A program made the translations under genes and the position numbers. This document shows positions 23,701-35,700 of a stretch of DNA of 64,000 bases, piece by piece. This DNA is from an uncultured cyanobacterium (GTDB lineage Bacteria > Cyanobacteriota > Cyanobacteriia > PCC-6307 > Cyanobiaceae), in contig CAIOGZ010000048.1 in the NCBI GenBank assembly GCA_903858015.1, positions 20,377 through 84,376 of the forward strand, written 5' to 3'. Each line of letters begins with the position of its first letter. Position 1 is the first letter of the stretch. Below the pieces are notes generated by a model, which was not told where the DNA came from, did no database searches, and saw only the letters and a list, made by a program, of their open reading frames with translations.

Positions 23701-26700
23701 GGCAATGTGGTGCTGGTGCGTACGCCGGCTTTCTACGGCTACTACCAGTACAGCGGAACCAATGCCCGCCGTGAGCTGCTCCAGGAGGACTACGGCAATA
23801 CCAGCCGCTGGAGCGCCCTCACCATCGGCTCCCAGGACGCCAGCTCCACCACAACAAACCATCCCACCACCCTCACCCAGGGAACCCTGCTCACCGATCC
23901 TGCCTCGCTTACGGGCGTCACCCTGCGGCTGTCTACAGCCCTGAGCGTTGAGGCCAAGGGTTCGGTTTCGGCCACGGCGGCTAGCGGCGTTCGCCTCTCC
24001 TCCGCCGGCACGCTCAAGGTCAAGTCGGTAACTGCCTCCGGCGTGCTCAACCTCACCGCCAGCTCCTTGCTCCAGGACCCCGACGGCAGTGGCGTGAGCA
24101 ACAACCGGGGCCCGATTGAGCTGCGCAGCACCAACGGCAGCATCGGCGGCAGCACCAGCGACCGCTTCAAGGTCACCACCAACGACGTAGCCAGCCTCTA
24201 CGCCAGCGCCGAGGGCGGCGGTTCGGCCTACTTCTCCAGCGCCGCAGACCTGGCCCTTGGCTCGGTGGTCACCGCTGGCACCTTGGACATCAGCACCACC
24301 GGTGCCTTGCGCGATGCCGGCCGTACTGCCAGCGCGATCGCCCAGGCCAGTGTCAACCTCCAGGCCCCCAAGCTCACCCTTGCGGCCGCCAGCTTCGGTA
24401 CGGCGGTTTCGCCCCTGCTGATCGGCGGTGGCAGCAGCAGCCAACAGACCACCCTCACCGCCAGCAGCAGCGCCGGTGGCCTGATGGCCTTCGCGGCCAA
24501 GGGCAGCACCCCTGTGCTGCTCAGTTCGCTCAGCATCACCAGCATGGCCAGCCCCAGCACCCCTGCGGGCAGCATCTGGCTCAGTGGCGATGCTTTCGCC
24601 TCCGTCAGCGGCACCACCCCGGTGATTCGCACGGGCACCCTCGTGCTGGATGGCCTCGGGGGCATCGGCACCAGTTCCGCCCCGCTGCGCACGGCGATCA
24701 GCTATCTAGCGGGTTCGGTGGGAGCCAACGGGGTTTTCCTTACCAACAACGATCAGCTCACGATCGATTCGGTGAGCGATCGCACCGGCAGCCGCACCTA
24801 TCCGGGCCTGGTCACCGGCGGCAGCTCCAGGATCACCACCAGCAGCGGCGACTTGAGGCTCAACCGTGCCGTCTCCGCCACCGCTGGCGACCTCAGCCTC
24901 ACCGCCGCCAACGATCTATTGATCAACGGCAACGGCTCTCTCAGCACCGCCGGCAGCGGCAGTTTGGCCCTCAATGCCAACACGGCCAGCGGCAAGGTGA
25001 ACGCCGCCACTGGCTCCCAGCTCAATCTCAACAGCAGCGGTACCGCCACCCTCACCGCCAGCAGCTTGGTGCTCCAGGGGGCGATCACTACAGCCGGCAG
25101 CCTTTCCTTCGCGCCCAATGCCAGCGCCAATCTCAACCTTGCCACCTACCTCACCGACGCCCAGAAACAGGCCCTGATCGACACCGGTGTGGCTGCCGCC
25201 AGCCTCGATGGCAGCAGCACCAACGGCGAAATCACCACCAACGTCATCCTCGCTGGCACGATCTCCAGCACCAACACCAACGGCCTCTCCCTCTCCACCA
25301 GCCGCACCCTCGCCCTGCTGGGCGATATCAACACCAGTGCCGGCGCCCTCAGCCTCTCCACCAGCGGCACCGATGGCCTGCTGGTGCTGGGCAACCTCAC
25401 AGCCCCTTCCAACCTCTCGCTCTCCGCCACGGCTGGCACGGTGCGCACCACGGTGCCCTCCAAGCTCAAGACCACGGCCACAACAGGCGGCTCCACCACG
25501 CTGAGCGGCAGCACAGGCGCTGCCCTCTACGGCTCGATCCTGGCCGGGGAAGAGTCCACAAGCACCGGTCTTGACCGCAAGGCTGCCGCCGCCACCCCTG
25601 CCAACCTCAGCATCACCAGCTCCGGCGCCCTCACCCTCGCTGGCGCCACCGCCGTCGCCGGCACCACCACCATCACTGCCGCCACGGTCACGATCACCGC
25701 ATCTGGAGGTGTGATCAGCCGCGGCAACCTATCGATCAGTGCCACCGGCACCGCCCCTGGCCAGGGACTCTTCTCCTCGGGCCTGCTGGTGGCTGGCGGC
25801 AGCATCAATACGGCGTTGACGGCCCTCACCCCCAGCACCACGGCTGCCGCCTCAGGCTCGGTCGAACGCGCCGGCACCAGCAGCACCAGTGTGCGGGGCT
25901 CCACGTTGCAGGCGGCCAATATCGTTTTGGACGCAGCGTCGTCGGCCAGCCTCAGCCTCACGGTGAGCCGCGACGCCGCCGATGCTTTGGTGCTGGGCGG
26001 CAGCACCAGCGGCAGTGACAGCAGCCAAGCCGATCTGGTGGTGGCGGGTGCCTGGATGGCGGCCCCCACCGTTGTGATCACCGCTCCCCAGTCGCCGCGG
26101 ATCCTGCACGACCTGATCGCCCGCGACAGCCTCACGATCACGGCGACTAGCAGCACGAATAACAGCATTCGGCTCTCGCCCCTGGCCCAGATCCTGCTGG
26201 GCAGCAGCGATGGCAGCAGCGCCAGCAGCTCCGTTGCCCTCAACGCCACCAGCATCAACCTCCCCGGCGATACGGCCGGCCTGGTGATGGAAGCGCTCAA
26301 TTCCGCTCCTCAGGATTTGCTCAGCGGCAAACTCAGCTCGGGCCTCAGCCTCAACCTGGCGGTGACTCGCCAGGCCAGCGGCGGCGGCACGGGAGTGGAA
26401 ACCAAAACCTTCACCGCCAGCGTTGGCGCCCAGCAGTTCAGCAGCCCCACGGCCCTGATCACGGCCATCAACAAGGCCATCAGCGACGCAGCGATAGCCG
26501 TCGGGTTGGTGGCCGCCAATGGTGAAATCCCAGTGCTCGAACTGCGCGGCGCCAATGTGCGGCTCAGCTTGAAGACCCCCACCGGCTCCACCCGCCTGAA
26601 CGCTGCCCTCGGCCTGGCGCTCAACAGCAGCACCTCCAGCGGCCTGGCCCAGCTCGGCGGCTTCACCTCCTCCACGGCCCTGCAGGCGGTCACCCCCGCC

Positions 26701-29700
26701 ACCTTCTTGAGCCGCGCCAAGGACACCACCTTGAACCTCGGCTCCACAAGCCAGAAGTTCACGACCCTGCAATGGGATGGCGGTGTGCGCAGTACCCATA
26801 GCGATGCCAACAGCAGTGTCAGCTGGAATCTGCGGCCGGCCAGCGCCAGCAGCACCTTGAACCTCAACGCCCCGCTTGATGTGCCGGTCGTTAACTTCAC
26901 CCCCGATGGCGGTAACGGCGCGGTCAGCAACCTGCTGGCCAATTTCAACCTGTTGGGCCGCACCAAGAGCTTCCAAATCAGCCAAGCCGGGGATCTCACC
27001 CTCACTTCTCTGGCCGATGTTTCTGCGGCCCCCAACCTCACCTCCCTCAGCTACCGCTCCACCGCCGGTGCCCTCACCCTCAGCGGCAGCAGCGCCAGCA
27101 GCGCCATCCCCACCTACGCCAGCAACGCCGCCCTCACCCTGGCGGCCACGGGCGCGATCACGATTGGCCAGAACACCAACCAGTTGGTGCTCAAAGTTCC
27201 CTCACTCAGCCTCAGCACCGACGGTGCGATCAGCATCGGCTCCGGCGCCGATCTCATCACCACTGGAGCCAGCGGTAGCGGTGGTTTCAGCATCAGCGGT
27301 GGCAGTGTGTCGATTGCCGGTGGGCTGAGCACTACCAACGTCAACAGCACCACGATTGCGGCCAAGGCCGGTTCGCTCAGCCTGGCCAGCAGCGCCCGGC
27401 TCACGGGCCTCAAGGGGGCCCAGACCTTCTCGGCCGCTGGCGACACGTCGGATCTCAGCCAGGCCACGACCCTCGGCAACGCCAGCTTGGCGGCTGGGAT
27501 CAGCCTCTCGGCCGGCCGCAGCATCAGCTCCAGCGCTCCGATTACCACCACTGGGGCTGTCAGCCTCACCGCCAGCGCCGGCAACATCAGCACCGCTGAA
27601 GAGATTTTCACCAGCGGCGCTGCTGGCGTGCTCGTCGACAAGCTCGGCTACCGCGTCAACAGCGCGGGGGCCTTCGTGAACGCGACCGGCAGCCTGCTCT
27701 CGGGCAGCGAAAAGCCCATGTATCAAGGCCTGCCGGCCACGGCCAGCAGTGGCGGTGCCATCCGGGCCGCCAGCCTGACGGCTACCGCCAGCAAGGGGAC
27801 CATCACCTTGGCCGGATCGGTCTTCCCCGCCGGCACCCCGGCGGTGACGAGCCTTACCGCCACGGTTTCCGCCTTCTCCGACCCCAACGACGAGTTCACG
27901 ATCAGCGGCCATGGCCTCAGCAGCGGCACCGCCGTGCGCTTTTACGGCGTCCAGGAGGGGGCCCTGCTGCCCCTGGTGGATGGCGGCCTCTACTACGTGA
28001 TCAATACCGGAGCCAATACGTTCAAGCTGGCGGGCACCGCCGCCGAAGCCACGGCCGGCACCGCCCTTGCCCTCAGCTTGGCGACCTCAGTCACGACTGG
28101 AACGTTGGCCACCTTCTCACCGCAGGTGGATCTGGGCAGCTCGGCCGTAACCCTCAGCGCCGGCACGATCACTATCAGCGGCAACATCCAAACCCAGACC
28201 CTGGCAGCCACGGCCACCAGCGGCGACCTCAGCCTGCTGGAGGAAGCCTGGCTTTCCACCGGCTCGGCCAGCCTCTCGACTGCAGCCAGCAAGACGCTGC
28301 TGATCGATCGCACCCTCACCGATCTGCGCCGCGCCATCCTCACCACCTCCAGCCTCAGCCTGCCAAGTAGCGGCAACTTCACGCTCAAGGGTTTCCTCGA
28401 TCTCAAGCCCGCCTCCGCCAGCGCCACTCCCACGCTCTCCTTCCCCGGCACGGTGACAATCACCGGCGAGCTCACCAGCTCCGCCAACCTCAGCCTCAGT
28501 ACCAGCGGTGCCCTGAATGTGAGTAAGGCGGGCAGCATCGAAGCTACGGGTGACCTCAGCCTCAATGCCGCCAGCTTCAATCTCGATGCCGATGCCACCA
28601 GGCCGGGCTGGGAGCTCACCTCTGTTCCCTCTGCTGTCACCCCCGTAACGGTGAACAAGAGTGTGGCCACGGGCTCCAGTGTTGCCCAGCTCAGCTTTGG
28701 CTTCAATGGCGATGTGAAGCTCGTGATTGATGCCAACACCGACATCCTGAGCTATGTGGGTGCCGATGGCAGCCCGATTCCCCATGGTCTGGTCGATGGC
28801 GCTATTCTTTACCTTCAGAACGGTGCTGCCAATAACAGCAGTGGCCGTGCAGGCTTAATCAATACCAACAGCACCGATCCTGCCCTTGCCACAGGCTACA
28901 CAGTTCAGGTTTGGGATGCCAGCCGCTTCAAGCTGCAGCGCAATAACAGCGCCGCTGTGCTCACGGCTGTTGATCTCACGAGCGCGGCAGGTACTACTAC
29001 CGATATCTTGGTCGGACTCGATAGTGTAACTACCCAGCTGGAAACGAGCAGCACCACCGTTACCCAGATCGGCACCCAGCAAATCCAGGTGGGCAACCAA
29101 TGGATAACCTACGACCTGGCCCTGAATCAAGATGCCTTCTACCGGCCGGCAACCGGCGAGATTAGGGAGTATTTCGTGCCGGGAGTTGATTTCTCCGTTG
29201 CCGCGATCCCCTGGAGCGCCTATGCAGGAGCAAGCCAACCAGCCAGCAGCGGCAGCTGGGATCAGTACACCGAGGCCCAGCGCCAAGCGGTGCTCGATTA
29301 CTTGGGTTACAAGCCCCTCTATGCCACCAATATCACCAACACAGTCCGCAATGAAAGTCGCAATGGTGTTCTAACCACCACTGCTATTTCCAATCCCTGG
29401 AGCTCAAGTCCCAACAATATCTTGCTGCCCACTAGCGGCAACCTCGCCGGTATGGCGATCGAAGGCAGCACCGATGCGCTCGCCAAAGTGGTGAGCAACG
29501 AAACCTTTGAAGGCCCAGCGGCTACCGCTGCCCAAGGTTGGACGTTTGCCACTGGGGCTGCGTCGTTGGCTAGTGGCGGTACGCCAAGCTCACCGGTAAC
29601 GACAGCCGCCAGCATTAATTACTTCTCCCAATTCCTCGGCAGCTTCGCCAATGGCGCCAAGGTCAATGGTCAAGATGCATGGAAAACCTTCACGCTCGAA

Positions 29701-32700
29701 GGCAGCGGCGGTACGATCAGTTTTGACTTCTACCGTATTGATAGCTGGGATAAAGAGTTGTTCAAGGTCTTTGCTAATGACACCGAGATACTCTCTAGTG
29801 TGTTTGACCAAGCGTCCGTCTCCTCTAGCACATCTGGCACCACCAACGGCTATGGCTGGACCATTACTCCCAAAGGCGATTATGCCAATCACTATGGTTC
29901 AAGCTCTTGGAGCGATCAGACCTTCCGCGTCACGATCACGGTTCCGACCGGCATCAAAACCCTGAAGCTTGGCTTCGGCAGCACCCTCGACAGCGCCAGC
30001 AACGACGAGGCTTACGGCATCGATGCCCTTTCGGTGGTGAATGCTTCGGCGATTTACAGCACCACATCAGCCCCCAGTAGTGCCACCAAGGCCCTCTGGT
30101 TGGATGGGGTGAACGATTATGCCGATCTCCCCGATATGAATCTGGGTGGTTCTCTAAGTATTGAAGCTTGGGTCTACATGAATGAGGTCAAGGAATACTC
30201 CCGAATTGTAGATATCGGTAATGGCCCCAGCAGTGGCAATATCATTTTAGGCAGCGTTGGAACTACGGGGCGTCTCTTTTTTGAGAGCTGGGGCAACGGC
30301 ACCAGAAACGGAACGGTCATGACCGATGAAGCCTTGCCGATGAATCGGTGGGTGCATGTAGCGGCCGTTCTTAATCCAGATAAGTCTGTGAATCTCTACC
30401 TGGATGGTCTCCTGAAAAAAACCGGCACTATTACGGCCCTGCCCACCGAAATGGTGCGCACTAATACCTGGGTTGGCCGTAGTAACTGGGCGGATAACCC
30501 TTATTTCAATGGCGGCATCCGTGAGCTCAAGATTTGGAACGATGCCCGCAGCGCAGCGGAGGTCCGTAGCGACATGTCGCTCAATCCCAGTGGCAGCGAC
30601 AACGGGCTGATGGCTTGGTATCCATTTAAAGATGGGACCATCGTTGCCGGTAGCAGTCAATCGTTCAGCGGCATTAACAACAATTATACGTGGACAGTAA
30701 CGCCGACATCTCCCAATGACTTTGCCAACTCCTTCGGCTCCAGTTGGGCTGACCAGAGCTTCGATGTCAGCCTTAAGGTTCCTGTTGGCATTACAAGTTT
30801 GAAACTAGGTCTCGGCAGCGGTCTTGACGAAGGCAAGAGCAATGAATCCTATGGCGTAGATGCGCTAACGATCACCTCCAGTAGTGGCGTCATCAGCAAC
30901 AGCGAAACCTTTGAAGCGAGCACGGCTGCAGCTGCCACCCAAGGCTGGAGCTTTGCCACTGGATCCGCAGCGGTGGCAACTAGCACAGCATTTACTCAAT
31001 TCCTTGGAAGCTTTGCGAATGGTACCAAGCAAGATGGCCAAGACGCCTGGAAGACGTTTAGCCTGGATGGCACTGGTGCTACGATTAACTTTAAGCTCTA
31101 TCGTAATGATAGCTGGGATGGTGAGTCTTTCAGGGTTTACGCCAATGATCAGGTTGCTCTAGAAACCCGTTTTAATCTTGCTAAAACCACGCAGTCTGTC
31201 AGTGGTGGTGGCGGTGCCATCCCAGCTGCCTCGCTGCTTGGTGGAGCTACTCTCGGTCAGGGTAGCGTTGCTGGACTTGGAGCCGCCGCAGCTGATGGCA
31301 GCAGCAGGGAGTGGGTAGGCACCTATACGGATACTGCCAAGGTGCTCTATACCCAGAATCGTTCTGCCCTCACCGCCGCGACCCTGACCGAAACAGTCTC
31401 CAATCCTAATGATTCGGTGGCAGGTTCAAACACGATCAGTGTATCGATTCTCGATCAAGAGCCCCTGCCAGCTAGTGGTGCCGGTGGCAGTGAATGGAAG
31501 GTCTCCTACGACAGCAATGGTAATCGTAGTTATCAGGTTAATGGCCTGCGCACGGGTCTCTCAGGTATTTCCCAAGCCAGTTCGGCTTCGATTACCCGTT
31601 CGCCCGATTGGGTGGACAACACCAGCTTTGCCTCAGTTGCCTATCCAGGCTCAGGCTCTACCGTGGCCTTTGGCAGCCAAAAAGGCAACGTACCGTTCAT
31701 TCAGGGCTATACGCCAAGCCCTTCTATTGATAGATTTGCCAGCAACGCTACGGGCTGGAGTGTGCCCTCAGGATCGGTACCGATTAAGTCCAATTCCTAT
31801 TATGGCTCCTTCATGGGCCCGTTTGCCAACGGCACCAAGAGCAACGGTCAGGATGTCTGGAAAACCTACAGCCTCGATGGCAATGGCGGTCAGATTAGCT
31901 TCACCATGCTTAGGTTTGATACCTGGGATGCAGAAAAATTCCAAGTTTATATCAATGACCAGAAGCTGTTTGATCAGCCGTTGAGCCCCTCGAATTACCA
32001 AGGCTTGGTGTTGACACCTGCCAGCTTGATAGCCGGCTATTCAGTGGCCATGGTTGCCCGCAATGATTACGCTGATTACAATGCTGGCGGGGTTGACTCA
32101 AGTTTCGATGTCATTATTGCCGTGCCTGTAGGTGTGAGCTCCCTCAAGCTTGGCTTTGGCAGCAACCTTGATCAGCCTGCTAACGATGAGTCTTACGGTA
32201 TCGATAATGTGGCCGTGCTTAATGCAAGCCAAAACCCAGGTCTTTATGCGCCAGCCAGTAGCAGCCTGAATCTCGATTACATCAAGAGTACGGCAACCTT
32301 GACCAATCGTTCAGTTAGCGCTGGTAGGCTGCTAACAGTCGGGTCAATCCCAACGACAGCGAACGTATACCTCGCCTCTACTGGTTCTAAAAGCAATACC
32401 GATGCGAGTGCTAAATCCCAGGAGCTCACCGTTACCACCATTGACAGCGCCGGTCAAAGCCAGAGCTTCCAAGGCTATACACGCCTAGCCAGGCTCACCA
32501 CTGCGGCTGAAATTGCAGCAGCCTCCGCCAGAGCTAACTCCAGAGGCGGCCAAATCATTTACGCGGTGGATGGATTCCAGCCTACAGACAGCCCTACCTG
32601 GCGTTACTACGACGGCCAATCGCTTTCTGATTACTGGGGCAACACTAATGTTTATTTGGCTACCCCTACCACAAGCTGGACTGAGGCCCGTGACATTGCG

Positions 32701-35700
32701 ATCGGTTACAACGGCCAGCTTGTCAAAATCGATGACAGCGCAGAGAATGCAACTCTCGACAATCGTTTCCCCGCTTCTTGGATCGGCGCTAACCGTGCCA
32801 CTGATCTAGGCAACTTCCAGTGGCTTGATAGCACTGCTCTTGCCTATACTAATTGGTCGACCTCGCAGCCGGATAATTCTGCAAATACTCTCCAGGTATT
32901 TTCCAATAACTTTGAAAGTAATACTGTAGGCACCTCGACCAGCCGCCGTCAATCTAACTACGGAAATTACCTGGGCCGCTTCGGTAACGAAAGTGGCTGG
33001 GACTTCACGATTGGCACGGATACTGAGGCTGGCTCGCTTGATGGGAGGTATCCAACAACGATAACGTTTGATTTCCTGCGAATGGATAGCTGGGACAAGG
33101 AAAACTTCCAATTGAAGCTTGAAGGAAGCGGTGGCTCCGCCACTACCACTGCCAGGGAAGGCGGTAAGCTGTTTAGCATGAATACCGAGGAAAAGGCTTT
33201 CAACCTAATTGACGCCGATGGATTCAAGGTGTCCTTTGCTCCGGTTGCTTTTGGAGAGCTGATGACTCGTGGCAAATACAATGATCAAACCTTTAAGGTA
33301 ACTGCGAACTTGCCAAAGGGTTATACCTCCTACAAGCTTTATTTTGATGGTCAAACAAATGACGGCCAAGATAATGAAGCCTATGGTATCGACAACGTTG
33401 TTGTCACCCAGCAAGCGGGCGAACCCTATGTAGTCATCCTAGATGGCGGCAAATGGAATGATCTGACTCCGACTTCTCGCTACCCTGGCATTGCAGAAAT
33501 CGTTGTTCCTAATCTTCGCAACAGTGCTGGCTCAAGCTTGTGGGAAGTCGGTCAGCCCAATGATGGTGGCAGCAGCAGCAAGGATGGCAACGAAGAAAAT
33601 TATCTTGCTCTTCAGGGTTCGAATGGCAACTTTATTGACACCACGAATAGCGCCACCTCGTATCTCTCCCAAGCCAGCCCCGTTTGGGGACCAAGCCGTA
33701 CTCTTCAGGAGACTTTCAACGATTACAAGTATGACTGGACATCTGTTGCCTTCGACCTCAGTGACCAACGCAAGAATTTCAACTATGCCGCCACATCTGT
33801 ATTGGCTCCAATTTATGAATGGCAGCCTCTCTACCACCAAGAAGATGTAATTGCTGTTTCGACAATCTCCACCCTGGCTCCGCGCTTGGCCAGTCAACCC
33901 GTCTACACCACCCAAGCCGTAACGACCGGTCTAACCACCAGTTACACCACCGATTTCCGTCTCTCCGCCGCCGTTCCCTTCGACAGCATCAAGGCCAACA
34001 GCGTCAGCATCACCACCACCGGCACGGCTGCCACCAGCCTGTCTGGCAATCTCAAGGCCACGGCCGCGTCCACCCTGGCCAGTGGGGCTACCCTCGGCAT
34101 CACCTCGGGCGGCGCCCTCAACCTCGGCAACGGCAGCGCCTCATCCGTCAACACCACCCTGGTGGCCAACAGCTTGCGCTTCCAGGGGGCCGGCCTCACC
34201 ATGGCCAACGACGTGGTGATCGCCGGTAGCAATGGCAGCCAGCCCCAGAGCCTCAGCCTTGAGGCCGGTAGCGCTGTCCTTAGTCTCCAGAGCGCGATTG
34301 CGCCGGTAGGCACCCTCAGCCTCAGGGGTGGCAGCCTGCTGTTGCCAGCCTCTAGCACGACCACTTTCTCGGCCAATTCGCTCTCCCTGGCCGCAGGCCC
34401 CACCCTCAGCGTCAGCCAGCCGGAGGCCAATGCCCAGTTGCGGCTTTCGATTGCCAGCGGCAGCACGGGCGCCCCCAGCTCCTTGAATCTCACGGCTGGC
34501 GATGCGATCACAACCCAGGACTTCACCAACCCCCTACCGGCCTGGACCACCGCCGCCAGCTTCCCAGCGGCGCCGCTCGTGGGCCTCAAACTCGCCAGCC
34601 CGAGTCCAACCACAGCCCTGGGCCGATTTGCCAACGGCAGCAAACTGTCTAACCAGGACGTGTGGACCAATCTCGATTTCAAAAAAGCTGGTGGCAGCAT
34701 CGAGTTCGACCTACTCCGACTCGACAGCTGGGAAACTGAGAATTTTGTTGCCTATGCGAATGATGTCCAGATTCTCTCCACAAGCTTTAATTTCAGTGCT
34801 AACGTTTCCGCCCCTGTCACAGGAATCACCAATGGCTACAGCTGGACCATTAACCCTGTAGAGAATGGTGCCCTTGGTGGCAGTAGTTCCTATGGGGATC
34901 AACTCTTCCGAGTTTCGATCAAGGTTCCGGCTGGTATTGACTCTCTCAAGTTGGGATTCGGCAGCAACCTCAATGAAGCCGTTGATAATGAATCCTATGC
35001 AATCGATAACTTCAGCGCCAAGACCAGCCTTGGTCAACAGCTCGCCAACGAAAACTTCGAGGCGGCCCTAGGCGGTTGGCAGCAGCCCAGCACGGTTGCT
35101 GCCGCGCCGATCAGCCTCAACGGCACGGCTAACAATGGCATTGGCAACGTGCTCGGCGTGTTCGCCAACGGAGCCAAAACCAATGGCCAGGACATCTGGC
35201 GCAACTTCAGCTTCAGTGGTGATGGCGGCAGGATCAGCTTTGATCTGCATCGCCTCGATTCTTGGGAAGCGGCTGAAAGCTTCAACATCTATGCCAATGA
35301 TGCGCTTGTCGCTAGTCCTGGCTTCAGCTATCTCACCAATGTGACGGCACCGATAAGCGGCGCGACAGCCAGTGGCTATCGCTATACCATCACCCCCATC
35401 GCCACCGCTAGCAACTTCTACGGCAGCAGCGCCGCTGGCAGCAGCTATAACGATCAGAGTTTCCGTGTGATTCTCGATGTGCCCGCCGGTGTCACCGCCC
35501 TCAAGCTGGGCTTCGGCAGCACTCTCAACGAAGCGATTGCCAACGAGTCCTATGCCATCGACAACGTCAGCTTCGTTGATCCCGGCAGCCTTTCCATCAC
35601 CGCCCTCGCCTCCACCTTGCCCCTGGTGATCACGGCGGCTGGCACCGTCGCCCTCAATGCTGCAGTCCGCACCGCAGCTCTCGATCTCACCGCCGCTTCC

